Shown here: one piece after another, positions 1 through 13,438 of the stretch
Position numbering within the stretch: the stretch's first letter is position 1
Layout of the letters: the number at the start of each line of letters is the position of its first letter
Assembly: GCF_040939455.1 (NCBI RefSeq)
Contig: NC_134119.1
Coordinates: 16,666,501 to 16,730,500 of the forward strand
Direction: 5' to 3'
Length of the DNA: 64,000 nt
Source of the DNA: Microcebus murinus
Lineage: Eukaryota; Chordata; Mammalia; Primates; Cheirogaleidae
Made by a program: the position numbers and the translations under genes
Notes under the pieces: model-generated
The model's database searches: none
What the model saw: the letters and a program-made list of their open reading frames with translations, nothing else
What the model was told of the DNA's origin: nothing

Positions 1-1026
1 TATGTATGTATATACCCGCCCCCCTCCCCCCTCCCACCTGCCCAATACCCTATTACTGTAGCACCTATGTGTCCACTTAGGTGCTACTCAGTTAATACCA
101 GTTTGCTGGAGAATATATCTGGTGCTTGTTTTTCCATTCTTGGGATACTTCACTTAGTAGTATGGGTTCCAGCTCTAACCAGGAAAATATAAGGTGTGCT
201 ATATCACCATTGTTTCTTAGAGCTGAATAGTACTCCATGGTGTACATATACCACATTTTATTAATCCATTCTTTGATTGATGGGCACTTGGGCTGTTTCC
301 ACAGCCTTGCAATTATGAATTGTGCTGCTATAAACATTCGAGTGCAGGTGTCTTTTTTGTAGAGTGTCACTGGATCATTTGGGTAGATGCCCAGCAATGG
401 GATTGCTGGATCAAATGGTAGATTCACTTGTATCGCTTTAAGGTATCTCCATATTGCTTTCCACAGAGGTTGAACTAGTTTGCAGTCCCACCAGCAGTGT
501 AGGAGTGTTCCTCTCTCTCCGCAACCACGCCAGCATTTATTGTTTGGAGATTTTTTGATAAAGGCCATTCTCACTGGGGTTAAGTGATATCTCATTGTGG
601 TTTTGATTTGCATTTCCCTGATGATTAGAGATGTTGAGCATTTCTTCATATGTTTGTTGGCCATTCTTCTGTCTTCTTTAGAAAAATTTCTGTTCAAGTC
701 CTTTGCCCACTTTTTAATGGGGTTATTTGATTTTTTCTTCCTATTTTTCGTGAGTTCTAAGTATATTCTAGTTATCAGTCCCTTATCGGATGCATAGGAT
801 GCAAAAATTTTCTCCCATTCTGTAGGTTGTCTGTTTACTTTCATGACTATTTCTTTGGCTGTGCAGAAGCTTTGTAGTTTGATCATGTCCCATTTATTTA
901 TTTTTGTTGCTGCTGTGATTGCCTTTGGGGACTTCTTCATAAACTCTTTGCCCAGGCCGATGTCTAGGAGAGTGTTTCCAACTTTTTCCTCTAGAGTTCT
1001 AATAGTTTCATATCTTAGGTCTTTTT
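1..1026 (-). mobile_element. LINE-1, 3' portion, young, 5'-truncated
   Basis: Reverse-orientation L1 with the end of ORF2 and the start of its 3' UTR. It runs off the left edge, so its A-tail and one target-site duplication are missing. The match to L1 ORF2 stops near 1026, giving 5' truncation. The long open ORF2 tail suggests a fairly recent insertion. The C-rich stretch at 15-40 is part of its 3' UTR. Confidence 0.93.
92..940 (-). pseudogene. L1 ORF2 protein, C-terminal 282 residues
   Basis: C-terminal segment of the L1 endonuclease/reverse transcriptase polyprotein, downstream of the catalytic domains. It carries the L1 Cys-rich motif C-X3-C-X7-H-X4-C (C136, C140, H148, C153 of this open frame) and the conserved tail with MYTMEYYSA and WLELE. 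The frame ends with Asn-Trp-Tyr and a stop, as expected for this tail. The first Met is only an internal methionine, and the catalytic parts are absent through 5' truncation, so it cannot mobilise by itself. Confidence 0.93.
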
Positions 1027-2149
1027 ATTTTTATTTTTTCAACATTGTGCCATCCAAACAACATATCCTGTAGCCAGATCTGGCCCTCTTGGGCCTCCAG
1101 GTTGCTATCTTTACACCGGAGGGTCTGGTCTTTTCCTGGGGTCTGGGGACCCCTGGCCTCCCCATCAAGCACAATCACACTCATTGATTAGGAAGGAGTT
1201 ATTTCCATTTCAGGTGCCTTTAGACACAGTTGTGAAACATTTTCCATTTTGGGCATTGACCTAGCAAGCTTCAACCATTTCATTTTTTTGTTTAGTTGTT
1301 TTTGATTTTAAGATTCTTTTTTTTTGTCCTACATTCAGCAGGGGTGTACAAAGTGCTAATGTATGTATGGTTTGAGACATAAGGTCCCTATAGCTCTAGA
1401 AAAAATGGAAATATTCCATCTTCAAGCAGTACATATAGACACATGAATAACAAAATGTTCTAAAACTTAATTCATTCTAAGATGTCTAAGATGTAGCAAT
1501 GTGTTATAATGGCATACTAATTATAAATCTTTCAGTAGAAAACATATTTCTGAAATACCTAAAGCATTGCATATGAGGAATAAATAAAGACTCTAGGAAT
1601 ATATACATGTTACCCACTTTCAAATGTTTAAAGGGCCACCATGTGGCACAGTATGAACTCATGCTATGTGAACCTTAAAGGTAGAATTTTGGCAAGAAGT
1701 AGCTGAGAAACGAATTAGGGTTTAGTTTAAGTACAAGGAAGAATCTCATAGCAGTACTTCTCAAACACAGAACAGTGCTTCAGGAGCAGTGGGAGTTCCC
1801 TGTCATTAAAGACATTCAACTGACATCTATCATGGTATGGGGGCAGGGAATGGTGAGTGAGGTCCCTCACTCCATTAGATAATATGTAAGTTCCCTTCTA
1901 AACCTAATGGTAATGATTCAATGAAATTGAAATCCATAAACAAAGGAAAGAAAATCTCCCACTAAAATTAACATAGAAGTAGGAATTGAAAAGAAAGTAC
2001 AGTTGGATCAAAGCATTAAATCAAGAAAAGACAGTAAAGTGATGTAAATTAATATGAAGTTTTAAATAACACACATTATTTCAGTTACTTAATGTACTTC
2101 ATAATAATGATCTAGTGTTTTATAACTATGACTAATTGTGTAGCTAAGG
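1027..2149. other. Unique AT-rich intron, no feature recognised
   Basis: No gene or confident repeat. The stretch 1040-1170 is more GC-rich (ctggccctcttgggcctcc) and might be a hAT-type fragment, but I cannot place it. Confidence 0.5.
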
Positions 2150-2240
2150 GCACTGGGGTTAAGTGACTTGCCTAAGGTCATAAAGCAGTTAGTATTTTCA
2201 TCATGAATTAGAAGTCAGGGCTTTGACTCTGAGCCATGTT
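2150..2240 (+). repeat. MIR SINE fragment
   Basis: Matches the MIR core: actggggttaagtgacttgc followed by a ctaaggtcat box and a decayed tail to tgactctgagcc. Confidence 0.75.
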
Positions 2241-2369
2241 CCTTTTATTATGCATTTGAATTGCTTCATATTCCAAATCATGGGTATAAAAGGTTGACTT
2301 TGTTTATTAATCAAAATGCATTGCAAAAGCTAATATTGGGTAAGTGATAAAGCAAAGGAAAGGATAAGC

Positions 2370-2570
2370 AAAACAAACATTTATTAAATACCCTCTCCAT
2401 ACTGGGTCATATACTGGATCTTTATAAATACTATCTCATTTTATACTTACAATAACTGGACGAGGTGGGCATTAACATCATCCCCATTTTATAGATTAGT
2501 TAATTAGTTTGTTTACAGTCATGCTATTTGAGAGGATCAGAGTTGGAATTTTCCACCTGGGTATAAAACT
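2370..2570 (+). repeat. MIR SINE
   Basis: Starts acatttattaaataccctc and continues through tctcattttatacttacaat and ccccattttatagat to a decayed gagaggatcagagttgg. This is the MIR order from 5' part to core. Confidence 0.8.
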
Positions 2571-2603
2571 AGCTTGGATTATTTCAATTAAAGTATGAAA
2601 AAT

Positions 2604-2737
2604 GGCCAGGTATGGTGGCTCACACCTATAGTCCCAGCTTCTTAGGAAGCTGAGATAAGAAGCCCTCTTGAGCCCAGAAATTCAAGTCCGGCCTGGGAAA
2701 CATAATGAGACCCAGTCTCTAAGAAAAAAACAAAAAT
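2604..2737 (+). repeat. FLAM/FRAM-like Alu monomer
   Basis: Single 7SL-derived arm beginning ggccaggtatggtggctcac and ending in an A-rich tail near 2737. There is no second arm, so this is a fossil monomer or a left-arm-only copy. Confidence 0.8.
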
Positions 2738-3289
2738 GAGGAAAGGACAAGCAATAAGCTATTTAGACTCCAGAGATCAGGTACTTATTGCAATGAGCAC
2801 AGGGATGACTTTTACCTTTCTGTGATTCTTTTTGCCTATTTAAGACACAAAGATAGCTTTATTTGAATCATAACAAATTGATTATTAGTAGTAATAAAAC
2901 TGATAATATTCAATTCATAGATATTTCCCTATGCTCTTGTTTCTGGAAACAAAGATGATTTATATGTTATAAACATGAGAGTAGAAATTAATTTTTGATG
3001 TACACCAGATGCAGCTGTGTCCTCCACAAAAGTTTTCCCATTTTTGGTCATGAAACTGTCACGATTTTCTTTAAACTAATAATAATAATACTTCATTTCC
3101 TGTGCACTTGTGAAAAACAGAGCCTGTCTGTTTTTAAAAAAAAGAAATTTGAATTTCTTTTTAGCTCGTTAAGTGAATCTATATTGTTAATGTTCCATAG
3201 GTACTGGGCGAGATTGAAATAAGAAATGGAAGAAAATACAATTATTTAAAAGAATTGGGAGTGCAATTAATTGTCAATTTAAAATACTT
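2738..3289. other. Unique AT-rich intron, no feature recognised
   Basis: No gene or repeat recognised. The short open frame at 2995-3222 has no family features. Confidence 0.5.
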
Positions 3290-3385
3290 TGCCATGCCAG
3301 TATTCTGTCCATTGATAATATGTATTGTTTATTGTGGACCTACTGTGTGCCAGGTGCTGTGCTGGATGATTTAGGTATATGAGGA
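3290..3385 (-). repeat. L2 3'-end fragment
   Basis: Contains ctactgtgtgccaggtgctg, the reverse complement of the L2 3' terminus. Confidence 0.65.
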
Positions 3386-3674
3386 ATATTATCTTTATCT
3401 CTCATAGGACAACAGCAAGAGTCAGCCGGATGATCCATAGAAATCTCAAAAGATTTGAGAGATGCAATATAGCAAGAACTCCCAGAGATGGCAAGAGATA
3501 GGTGTTTCACATCAGCCACTTTATGGAGCAACTAAGCATTTAGCTTAATTTGTCTTGAAATCAGAAATTCTCCAAACGGAAATGAAAAGGCTAGCAGATA
3601 GAATTTGCCAGCACTAGTGATTCCCAGGGAGCTGAATCCACAACTTAATTTGCAACACATTGCTCACTTATTAA

Positions 3675-3910
3675 TCTGACTGCCTGAAATGTCCTCTCCT
3701 TTTCTTTTCTTTCAGCAATTGATTCTTCCTCCCACTGCCTTGTCTTCTCAGCAGCATTCAAAACACTCTGCACTTAGCCTATTAGTTCACATTTTCATTT
3801 TATTGCAAATATATTTTATGTATCTGTCTCTCCAATTAGACTCTGTAAGGATAGCATATTATTTTTTTTAGCATCTGCCTCAGCATGTACGATTTGAAAT
3901 GAATGAGTGG
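3675..3910 (+). repeat. L2 fragment
   Basis: Decayed L2 3' region on the plus strand: gcctgaaatgtcctctcctt, a run resembling the L2 peptide-coding end, then tctccaattagactctgtaa and a final aaatgaatgagtgg. Confidence 0.6.
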
Positions 3911-3927
3911 ATGTATGGATGGCCGGC

Positions 3928-3953
3928 TGAAATCATACTGCAATATGATTTCA
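3928..3953. repeat. 26-bp interrupted palindrome
   Basis: Arms tgaaatcata and tatgatttca are perfect reverse complements around the core ctgcaa, which is itself palindromic (TGCA) apart from one C/A mismatch pair. Confidence 0.85.
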
Positions 3954-4188
3954 GAGCCTCCAACCTACTGGAATCACAGCCCCATCCTCTGCACAGTGAG
4001 CCTGGAAAAAAGTTAAATGTGACAACCGAGCAGAGGAGACCTGGATTTGTAATGCTGGCTTGTATCTTGCTGGTAGTTTCTCCAATAAATGTACCTGTTG
4101 TGATTTCACTGCTTTGTGGAATCCTTAACAGCCTTTCAATACCTTCATTTTAATGGCTCGAAGGAAGTTGTTACAATGTTTGCAATGA

Positions 4189-4210
4189 ATGCAAATTATG
4201 GATCCATAAT
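4189..4210. promoter_or_regulatory. Octamer motif overlapping a 16-bp perfect palindrome
   Basis: ATGCAAAT at 4189-4196 matches the POU-factor octamer. It runs into attatggatccataat at 4195-4210, a perfect palindrome centred on a GGATCC site. Binding is not shown; such short motifs also occur by chance. Confidence 0.35.
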
Positions 4211-4569
4211 CCTGAGTGTCTCATAAAGAACCTCACTAAACAGTTATTGTACCTATACAATAGCGTCTCTTATGAAATCCCAATGAATCAGCTTTAAACA
4301 AAACCATTGTTGCTCGAGTCTGCAGTGTGAAATTTTATGAGAAACTCAACTGGCTTTTACTTCCCTCCCCTCCAACACCCTGCATAATGAGGGGAAAGAC
4401 TGAAATACATAAAACGAGGCTGGTGAAGACTGGCATTTTTAGATAAATGATGCTTATTTCAAGTAGATAGTAAAGACTTTTTGTTTAATTTATTCTGTCC
4501 AACGGTTACTTCTTGTGGAAAGAAAATTACATCTCCATTTGAAAATATGTTACATATATTTTAAAATAA

Positions 4570-4760
4570 CACCTTGTCCTCATTTCATATTTCAAAGTTT
4601 ACAGAACCCTTTCATATTTGTATTATTTCATTTCATCCCCATAAAGTCCGGTGCTGCTTGTTATTTTGTTATTTTATTATGTTACGTATGAGTAAACAGA
4701 TTCAGATAGTACCTGGCAAAGGGAATGTTCTCACCTTCCTCCCAGTAGCTCAGACTAGAA
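4570..4760 (+). repeat. Possible MIR, strongly decayed
   Basis: Weak resemblance to the MIR order: tttacagaaccctttcatat, then catttcatccccataa, then gagtaaacagattcaga. Too diverged to be firm. Confidence 0.35.
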
Positions 4761-4854
4761 ACCAGAAAGTCTTGTCTCCTCCTCCTCACAGCCATTTGAC
4801 ATCAAATCAGTTGTTCTTTGCTAAGTTGTATTAATATTTGTTGAGTTTTTTCTA

Positions 4855-4940
4855 TCTCCGTTTTCATTGCCTTAGACTTTGTCTCACATAGTACCCAGTA
4901 CCCAGCAGGTGCTCAAAGAAAATTTGTTGAGTGACTCCTC
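4855..4940 (+). repeat. L2 3' end
   Basis: cacatagtacccagtaccca followed by gcaggtgctcaaag and tttgttgagtgac matches the L2 3' terminal consensus. Confidence 0.75.
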
Positions 4941-5329
4941 TGAGGCAGGGGAGGTTATGATAACCTCTTACTGTCTAATCTACCTGAAGTTCTGAAATCT
5001 TTCAAATGATCTTCCAATGCCCTCAAGAGTCCTCTTTTTAGTGGACATATTTGATATATATTAGGTTATTAAGAATGGAACGTCTGATTTCCTTAAGTAC
5101 TAAGTTTGACAGTTGATATCTCTGACAATTCACTTTGACACTTCTTGGTTTTGTTTTTTGGTTTGTTTTATTGTGAAGGTACATCCTCACTATTAAAAAT
5201 GCACATGTTGGCTTGTGATTATCATTAAAAAAAATTTTAGGGCAATTTTTGTGAAACCATGGATAAGTCAAAAATTCGTGTTATTATTTAATATCAGTTC
5301 TGTCATGGAATCAATGCAGTGCTGATAGC
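4941..5329. other. Unique intron, no feature recognised
   Basis: No gene or repeat recognised. The short frame on the minus strand at 5038-5271 is not family-like. Confidence 0.45.
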
Positions 5330-5745
5330 TTGAAATATCAACCAAGAGTTTGGGAAGGATGTGGCTAATGAATGAATGCACAGTAAGTGTGTCAGTTTGA
5401 GAAGTTCCATTCTGGTGATTTTAATCTTGAAAATGAGCCATGTGGGTGACCTGAGACCAACATGGAGAATGATGAACTGTAAGCTGTAGTGGAAATGAAT
5501 TAGCAGCAAGGTTTGATACTACTTTTCCAACAATATTGGACCAAATTGGCTAGGTAAAGAAGCTGGATAGATGGGGATCTCATGAATTAAATGAGTGTCA
5601 GAAGAGAAGTCATTTCAAAATTTGCCTTTCTTTGTCATAAAAAACATCATATTGTTATGTGTGATGAAAAATGGATTATTTTTGACAATTGCAAGCATTC
5701 GGCACAACAGTTGGGTAAAGATGAAGTGCTCTCAGTCCATGGTCA
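5330..5745 (+). mobile_element. Mariner-family transposon relic (transposase fragment)
   Basis: Inactive piece of a Tc1/mariner element. Translated across frames it shows in order LENEPCG, NDEL.AVVE, LAARFDTTFPTILD, a WGSHELNECQKR segment equivalent to the mariner WVPHELN motif, and HIVMCDEKWIIFDN. The last contains the first Asp of the DDD catalytic triad in the CDEKW motif. Stop codons, a frame change near 5590 and an apparent internal deletion near 5505 break it. The region with the second and third Asp is missing, as the homology ends at about 5745 where an LTR starts. Confidence 0.88.
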
Positions 5746-6094
5746 AGGGCCTGAGAACTTGGGGGGCTTCTGTGTAAGTCCCATAGCCCAAACACTGGAG
5801 AATCTGAAGTTCTAATTTCCAAGGGCAGGCGAAGATGGGTGTGTCAGTTCCAGAAGAGAAAGAGAGGGGGGATTTGCCTTCCCCCTGCCTTTTTGTTCTA
5901 TCTGAGCCTTCAACTGATTGGATGGTGCCTACCCACATGGGATGGGAGTGGATCTTCCTAACTCAGTCTACTGATTCATATGCCAATCTCTTCTGAAGAA
6001 CACACCCTCACAGAAATACCCAGAAATAAGGCTCTACCAGCTATCTAGGTGTTCCTTAATCCAGTTAAGTTGACACCTAACGTTAATCATCACA
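5746..6094 (-). mobile_element. LTR-retrotransposon LTR (ERVL/MaLR-like), decayed
   Basis: Reverse orientation. On the minus strand it begins near 6092 with a segment reading gtgtcaacttaactgg and contains gattggcatatgaatcagta and gtgggtaggcaccatccaat, a pattern common to mammalian LTRs of this kind. No internal coding region is present, so this is a solo relic. The subfamily is not resolved. Confidence 0.6.
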
Positions 6095-6425
6095 GGCCAG
6101 ATGTGGCAGCTCACACCCATTATAATCCTAGCACTCTGGGAGGCTGACAAAGGAGGCTTGCTTGAGCCTAGGAGTTCAAGATTGGCCTGGGCAACCTAGC
6201 AAGATCCTATCTCTACAAAAAATAAAAAATAAAAAAAAAAGTTAGCTGGTACAGTGTCATAAGCCCATAGTCCCACCTACTCTGGAGGCTGAGAAGTGAG
6301 GATCGCTTGAACCCAGGAGTCATGGTGAGCTATAATCATGCCACTGCACTCCAGCCTGGGCAACAGAGTATGAGACACTGTTTCAAAAAAACCCAGAAAA
6401 CCAAACCAAACAAAATGAAACAATA
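6095..6425 (+). repeat. Alu SINE (old, AluJ-like)
   Basis: Dimeric 7SL-derived SINE starting ggccagatgtggcagctcac, with a central A-rich linker near 6220-6240, right arm to gagacactgtttc, and an impure A-rich tail. Flanks atcatcaca and accatcaca may be a decayed target-site duplication. Confidence 0.9.
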
Positions 6426-6489
6426 ACCACCATCACAGTCTTCTGGGATCTCCAACTAACAAGATAAACAAGGCTGTAACAGCCACTGT

Positions 6490-6725
6490 GTTTACCGTGG
6501 TGAGAGCTTGCCTGGAAACTAAGCCAACACTGAGGAAAGCAAAGCTGAGGCAGGGAGAACCTGGTATAAATGACCCTGTTGGGGCAACTTGTTCTAGAGA
6601 GCTTTGCCAGAAGTCCTCAAAATTTCAATTACATGAGCCAACATATCTGCTTTTCCTTTTCTTAAGCTGCTTTGGGTTGGATTTCAGTCACTTGCAACAG
6701 AAAAAAAGCCTTGATTAATACAGTG
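6490..6725 (+). repeat. Possible LTR 3' portion
   Basis: Ends ggttggatttcagtcacttg, caacag..., ttaatacag, which resembles the 3' end of an old mammalian LTR or similar repeat. The family is uncertain. Confidence 0.35.
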
Positions 6726-8799
<2,074 letters not shown>

Positions 8800-9068
8800 G
8801 AGAAAAGGTTTTGTTCTGTTGTCCAGGCTAGAGTGCAGTGGCATCATCATAGCTCACTACATCCTAAACTCCTGGGCTCAAGCGATACTCCTGCTTTATC
8901 CTCCTGAGTAGCTGGGACTATAGGTATATACCACCAAGACTGGCTAATTTTTTAATTTTTTGTAGAGTTGGGATCTCACTATTGCCCAGACTGGTTTTGA
9001 ACTCCTGGCCTCAAGCAATCCTCCCACCACAGCCACACAACATGCTAGGGTTACAGGCGTGAGCCAAC
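8800..9068 (-). repeat. Alu SINE (old)
   Basis: Reverse-orientation Alu: ttgtccaggctagagtgcag at the right-arm end, linker near 8950-8965, and gggttacaggcgtgagcca at the left-arm start. Many mismatches indicate an old copy. Confidence 0.9.
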
Positions 9069-9094
9069 CCTTTATTTTCTGTTCTCTTCCCCAC

Positions 9095-9202
9095 TCCCCA
9101 ATGATAATGTAAGTTCCTGAGGGTAGACTCTTGTCTTTGTGTGCATCCCCAGCCTAGCACATTAGAACTACTTGATAAATATTTGCAGAATAATTGTATG
9201 AC
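9095..9202 (+). repeat. L2 3' end
   Basis: aatgtaagttcctgagggta, catccccagcctagcaca and a final ttgataaatatttgcagaat follow the L2 3' consensus. Confidence 0.75.
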
Positions 9203-10717
9203 TTATTAAACCTGCAGAATCATGTTGTTAGCTTCCAAGTACTTCTTTTTTCAAGAAACATATAGTTCAGGTTGCAAACCATATTTATAAAGTAATTTCA
9301 TGTTAATTCCATTCTATACCCAAGTTTCTCAAAGTACATTTTTAAAAGTCCAACATTGCTCACTGAACTCTTTATTATTTTTCCCCCTTTTTAATCCACA
9401 ACCCTCATATGGCCTCTTTTTAAAAACCTCGGAGAATTTCTTCTTCCCCTTCCTCAACTCTGATTAATTTCTTGCCTTCGTATGTCTCCCCTCCCTTTTC
9501 TCTCTCAGCATTTTAAAATGTAGTTGAATCTAACATTGTTTTTCTCCAAGCAACAAAGACTGCTTCCTTTACGTAGGTGAAACGGATGGGGTGGAAATTG
9601 GGCTGGAAATTACAGATTAGTCTTTGGAAGGTTGAGAAAAGAAGACTTTATGATACCTTTTATTCATTTAGAGTTGTCATATATATATGAATAAATGCCC
9701 TCTCCAAAAAAATTGAATCCTATACCTTAAAACACTTTAAAAATAAAGAGTCAATGAGAGCTTACTCTCATAGAAGGCAATTTTGTCTTTCTAAGTCTTT
9801 CAGACTATATTGATAAATTTGAAACTTCATCATACATGTCCAGTGCCCAATGTGGAAGTCCAGTGATGCAGTGACACTTTTAAGCCTATTTGATATAAAT
9901 AAGAATATTTAGTTCTTTAGTTACATACCTAAAACCAGTATAGGTTCTAGCTCCTGGTGTGTTAAAGAGAAGAAATATGTACCTTCTCATGATGTCTAGA
10001 GAAATGGCATTAGTGTACTACTTAAAATCTATAATTAATATCAAATGGAGCAGCAAAGTTCACTACCGAAGTTGAAAACTTAGTATTGAAGTATATTTTT
10101 CAAAAAGATATTGCTCTCATACAAATATAAATTGAACAACTATCAGAGATTGATTTAACTTAGGGAAAAAGGATGATGATAAAACTAGTTCAAAGAAAAA
10201 TTTTTGAGACTAAATATGTATTTGTTCTGAAAGAAATGTGGAATTTGATTGCTAGGATAGATACAAAACTGGCTCTTGCTCTAATGGACAATTAAACACT
10301 AACCTTTGAGGTTATCTTTTCTACCAAACAAGTTTCACTTGCACTTATATTGGACAAAAATTATTTATATTACTCTCAATTTTCTACAAGCCAAGATTTA
10401 CCTTTAGAGAAATAGAAAATATCTAAACAAAAGGAAAATAGGAAAGTGCAATATCCATAGAGAACGGAATTATCCTTGGGTGAGCCTGTTAAATTAACAC
10501 TCCAGGATGACACTGAAAGAACATGCAGTCATTCTTTTATCTATTTCTAAGTTTTTGATACTAATTTTTTTAACATTAGTGAAAAAAAATAAAAGAAATG
10601 GATCAAGCCTTCTGTCATCAGCAAACCAATCTTAAAATATGATAGACAATTCTGTTTTATTATTTAATCAATGTATCATTATCAAAATAAATCACCATTA
10701 TTTAAATATCAACAAAA
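9203..10717. other. Unique AT-rich intron
   Basis: No gene, RNA or interspersed repeat recognised. Open frames are short and frequent stops occur in all frames. Confidence 0.5.
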
Positions 10718-10935
10718 TTGCTATCATTTATTGAGCATTGTCTTTGTGTCACATATATGTTTTTATACATATACACACACATACACATTCATGTATCTAT
10801 TTGTTTATATATAAAACACTGGTATAGTTACGACCATTTTACAGATGATAAAAATGGCAGTCATGGAGCTTAACCTGTCCAAGGTTACACAGCCAGTGGT
10901 GGCGTGATTAACTCACTTTCTAGCCCCTGCCTACA
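10718..10935 (+). repeat. MIR SINE
   Basis: tatttattgagcat-like start, ccattttacagatgataaaa and gtccaaggttacacagccag identify MIR. A short (CA)-type stretch (tacacacacatacaca) lies inside. Confidence 0.8.
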
Positions 10936-11558
10936 TACGGAAGAAGCACACAGCTGTGTCTTAGCATTTCAATACTCCAAAGAGCTAAGGGCAACTTATC
11001 TCCCTGCCTCTTTCATTTAGAAAAAACTACTGAGCTAACTATATCATACATGTCACAGGCAATCCAACAAAATTTTCTCAGCAAATGAAGGGGCCAGAAT
11101 TCTTACAATTCCTAATCAGGTAATATAACCAGAGACAAAATTTCACTCAAATCTCAAAATACAGAGGGGGAAAAAAATGACATTATCAGAGACTTCAAAC
11201 ATCACAGAAAGAAAGAAAAATGAACTTTATCTATTTTCCTCACAGAAGGACACATTTTTGTCTATGAAGTTTTCTTGCCAAAAAAAAGAAAAAAAAAATA
11301 GAATTAAACCTCATTGAATCAAAAGAATTAAACCTCCCTTGAATCTGATCAATCCTCTAGCTATAAAACTATTAATTTAAGTAAAATATTAATATAATGG
11401 ACAGAAAAATGTATTCAATGATACCACTGGGATGCAATTAGCTAAATATAAATGGAGAGAGTAGATATTTAATCCTCAATCTAGATAGAGGGACTTTGCA
11501 GGACAAACAATCCAGTTTTTTCAATAAACAAACGGCAATGGGGGGTGCAAGGGGGAGG

Positions 11559-11594
<36 letters not shown>

Positions 11595-13438
11595 ACAGAG
11601 AGAAAACCTATACACTAAAAAAAAGATAGATATAGCATATCTTGATTCAAACAAACTGTGTAAAAAATTACAAGACAATTAAAAAGAGGAATAACTATTT
11701 GATAATATCAAGGAAAATAAAATTAATATTAGTTTTTCAGTGTGATAGTATTATGGTTATGTTTTTTTAAGTATTCTATAGTTTAGAAATGTATATGGAG
11801 GTACCTACAGGTCATATTTGATATACTGAGAATTACTTCAAAATAATCCAGGGGTTGGGAAAACATGGGAGAGGGTATAGATGAAAACATTTAGGCCATG
11901 AAATTATAATTGTTGAAGCTATGTGATGGGTATATGGGAGTTTGTCATCTTAATACTTCTACTTTGTATATAATTGGCATTTTCCATGATAACATATTAG
12001 GGAAAAAACTCACTAGGTTGTATATAGCTAAATTAAACAAATTAACAAAATAACCTTTATAATTCTTTTTCAAATGTATTTCTCTAAGAGAGGCAGCTAG
12101 TAGGTATTACTCATCTATAAAGAGAATGTGTTAACTCAAAGTTTGAACTCAGTCTTGCTCATTCTCATTCTTTGTTCCAGGTGGCTGAAAAAATCTCATC
12201 CTTGCCAATTCTCACCATTACTAGTGAAGCAGCCCCCAAAATATTTCAAGTCCAAGATCAATTATGTCATTAATCAATATAGGATCAGAAATTAGGGGAA
12301 GGGGTGTTACAAATCTTCCCAGAAATCATGCATCAGCTTTTGCTAACAGAATATCATTTAAGTGATATAAAAAGTCAATTAAAAGTCTCATTGATCACCT
12401 TTGCTTTGCAAGAACTAATTTCACTAGTTATTTGAAAACTTCTACTAATATTAATTATATCTTCACAAGACCAAGATTGAAAAACAGGGAAGATAAGTAA
12501 GTCTCATAGAATGATCAGGAGGCTAAATGAAAACTAAGAAGTAATTGCACACCTAAATACTGAGCCCTTCCTGCTCTCGACTCTTAAATTATCTTCTGAG
12601 TTTCCCTTTCCTTGGTCTCTTACCTACTCTCTATGGTGGACTTTCAGTAGAAAGCAAACATAACTCTCTTAAAAAAATATGCAATTTCAAAATATTACAT
12701 TTATAAAAAAGATAGCAAATGAGAACAGGGAAAGATGTGTAAGAGTAGAGGTGATGGAAGACAGAAATTTGCCAGAAGAGACAAAGGAACTTTAGAGCCT
12801 GATTTATAAATTTCTGATCTGACCAAACTAATAGTCTTTCAGCAGACCGAGAGATTGGTGTAATTTATCTTGGTTTTAGTAAACACGCTGATCCTGCTTC
12901 TTGTAACACATTTATCCCCAGAAGAAAAATATAATTGGTATCAGCATGAATGCCTGTGGCTGCAAGTAACATCCCAAGTCAGCTAGTTTAAACATTTAAG
13001 CAAAATGTGTTATCTCAAAGAGCAAGGAATCTTGAGATGAGGTGGCTTAGATAATTTTCATTTTTTCTCTCTGCCATCTTCAGTGGTTAGCTCTGCCCCT
13101 GGCAACCATCCCATCGCGGCCGCCATAGTTTCTGGCATCGTAAGACACCATAATATCTAGTGGTAGAAGAGACACAATTTCTTCCTATATAAAATTCAAT
13201 ATAAAAAGAAAGAAATCCTTTCCCCGAGGTCCCCTGCATTCCTCTGTTGTATCATTGTGAAGAATTATATCAAAAATCCACCTGGAATCCATTTACCAAC
13301 AAAATCAATGATATCTCCATGATTGAAGGATTGGTGTGGGTGGATGAGGTTTCAATGTGAGGTATGGGTCAGCAAACAGTTCTGCTGGGTAGGAAGAAAG
13401 GTCAAATATCTGTTTTAAAAGATTCCTATAATCTGCAC
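10936..13438. other. Unique AT-rich intron
   Basis: About 2.5 kb with no gene. Holds one (GA)n microsatellite and, at 13116-13123, a GCGGCCGC octamer that is unusual for this CpG-poor sequence. The region 12940-13200 may be an old repeat that I cannot name. Confidence 0.45.
11551..11592. repeat. (GA)n microsatellite
   Basis: Pure purine run of GGGA then GA units. It creates a spurious Leu/Ser-rich open frame on the opposite strand. Confidence 0.95.

Larger units (their letters stand above)
3911..4569. other. Unique intron with two palindromes
   Basis: No repeat recognised. Holds a 26-bp interrupted palindrome and a 16-bp perfect palindrome overlapping an ATGCAAAT octamer, listed separately. 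Could be an old conserved noncoding element, but conservation cannot be seen from one sequence. Confidence 0.4.

Noticed and set aside
92..940. 282-codon open frame as a host gene
   Set aside because: It is the C-terminal part of L1 ORF2, shown by the Cys/His motif and tail, and lies in a truncated L1.
5591..5815. 74-codon frame as an intact transposase
   Set aside because: Only a fragment of mariner transposase; upstream parts are in other frames with stops, and the later catalytic residues are missing.
11481..11678. Leu/Ser-rich short open frame
   Set aside because: Generated by the opposite strand of the GA microsatellite.
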